A stretch of DNA of 5,427 nt, taken from NCBI GenBank assembly GCA_015661535.1, contig DQVY01000225.1:1-5427 (forward strand), in the 5' to 3' direction. This document shows positions 5,185 through 5,427 of this stretch, piece by piece. This stretch comes from Sulfurovum sp. (GTDB lineage Bacteria > Campylobacterota > Campylobacteria > Campylobacterales > Sulfurovaceae). A model generated the notes under the pieces. That model searched no databases. It was not told the DNA's origin and saw nothing but the letters and a program-made list of their open reading frames with translations. The first letter of the stretch is position 1; every line of letters begins with the position of its first letter. The position numbers and the translations under genes are program-made.

Positions 5185-5216
5185 ATTTCTCATTTCTTAT
5201 TACTGATTTCTCATTT
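5185..5216 (+). repeat. 11-bp direct repeat in the recG leader
   Basis: ATTTCTCATTT occurs at 5185-5195 and again at 5206-5216, a start-to-start distance of 21 bp, or two helical turns. The stretch is pyrimidine-rich and T-rich, so low complexity may explain it. Confidence 0.4.
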
Positions 5217-5220
5217 GAAC

Positions 5221-5224
5221 GGAG
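5221..5224 (+). promoter_or_regulatory. Shine-Dalgarno supporting the GTG start of recG
   Basis: GGAG lies 6 nt before GTG at 5231. No in-frame ATG with a better site is nearby, so GTG is the likely start. ACGG (5219-5222) could pair with CCGT (5229-5232), a weak stem. Confidence 0.65.
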
Positions 5225-5230
5225 TTCACC

Positions 5231-5427
5231 GTGGAAGAAGCCAAACAACTTTTTAAAAAACTAAAGATCCATACCTTACTTGATTTGGCACTTATTATCC
5301 CTACTTCGTATAATGATACCACACTCTCAAATTCACTGGAAATAGGAAAGGTACATACCTTGGAAGCGAAGGTGTTGGAGAGTGCTGTGTATAGTGGTAA
5401 ATTGCGTATTACATTTTTGTTGAAGCA
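5231..5427 (+). CDS. recG: ATP-dependent DNA helicase RecG, N-terminal 65 codons (3' end outside window)
   Basis: The frame starting at GTG 5231 is open to the right edge and reads MEEAKQLFKKLKIHTLLDLA, then LIIPTSYNDTTLSNSLEIGK and further through VLESAVYSGKLRITFLLK. The block LKIHTLLDLALIIPTSYND matches the opening of RecG proteins, where a short helix-hairpin-like segment (GI.t..DLL...P..Y.D) precedes the wedge domain. The following KVHTLEAKVLES with LRITFLL fits the start of the OB-fold wedge. RecG is a cytosolic helicase that reverses stalled replication forks and processes Holliday junctions and R-loops. The helicase motifs lie outside the window, so the identification rests on the N-terminus alone. 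It has its own candidate promoter and a GTG start with a good GGAG site. Confidence 0.75.
   Translation, partial: MEEAKQLFKKLKIHTLLDLALIIPTSYNDTTLSNSLEIGKVHTLEAKVLESAVYSGKLRITFLLK

Noticed and set aside
1..5427. RAYT transposase, phage, toxin-antitoxin or defence genes
   Set aside because: Every substantial gene is a housekeeping or envelope gene; none carries a Y1 transposase HUH motif or defence-type domain that I can recognise.

Overview
The window looks like a chromosomal segment from a Campylobacterota (epsilonproteobacterial) genome, most like the Sulfurovum/Sulfurimonas group. This rests on three things: the kdsA-ribH-nusB order, a futalosine-pathway menaquinone gene (mqnC), and moderate-to-low GC with very AT-rich gaps. 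The genus is inference; no taxonomic marker gene is present. All genes lie on the + strand.

Layout: (1) the C-terminal two thirds of an EamA/DMT-family permease, cut by the left edge; (2) kdsA, a Kdo-8-phosphate synthase of the metal-dependent class; (3) ribH, lumazine synthase, overlapping by 1 nt with (4) nusB, an antitermination factor; (5) mqnC, a radical SAM dehypoxanthine futalosine cyclase; (6) a secreted M16-family protein that has lost the zinc-binding motif; (7) the first 65 codons of a GTG-started gene that fits recG, cut by the right edge. These are housekeeping genes for LPS inner core, riboflavin, rRNA transcription, menaquinone, envelope proteolysis and DNA repair. They do not form one pathway. 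Only ribH-nusB, and probably kdsA-ribH-nusB, look like a tight transcription unit.

The most interesting content is between the genes. Eight copies of a short imperfect palindrome occupy every gap except the ribH/nusB overlap. The consensus is GTAG followed by a hairpin like GGTGGTGCAT...ATGCCCACC with a recurring unpaired base. The tetranucleotide-plus-hairpin layout matches REP sequences mobilised by RAYT (TnpA-REP) transposases. No RAYT gene is in the window. The GTAG foot always points at the neighbouring gene end. Copies downstream of genes are in + orientation, and one supplies the kdsA stop codon. Copies upstream of genes are in - orientation and are followed directly by GGAGAA, which serves as the Shine-Dalgarno of mqnC and the M16 gene. 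A third - copy carries the same tail, followed by ATG, but has no real gene behind it, so the ribosome-binding tail appears to belong to the repeat. Two gaps hold head-to-head pairs resembling REPIN doublets, and one holds a pair in the opposite arrangement.

The recG gap also has a good sigma-70-like promoter with a tandem 8-bp repeat over its -35 region. No RNA genes, CRISPR arrays or complete mobile elements were seen, and no stretch longer than 300 bases lacks a gene.
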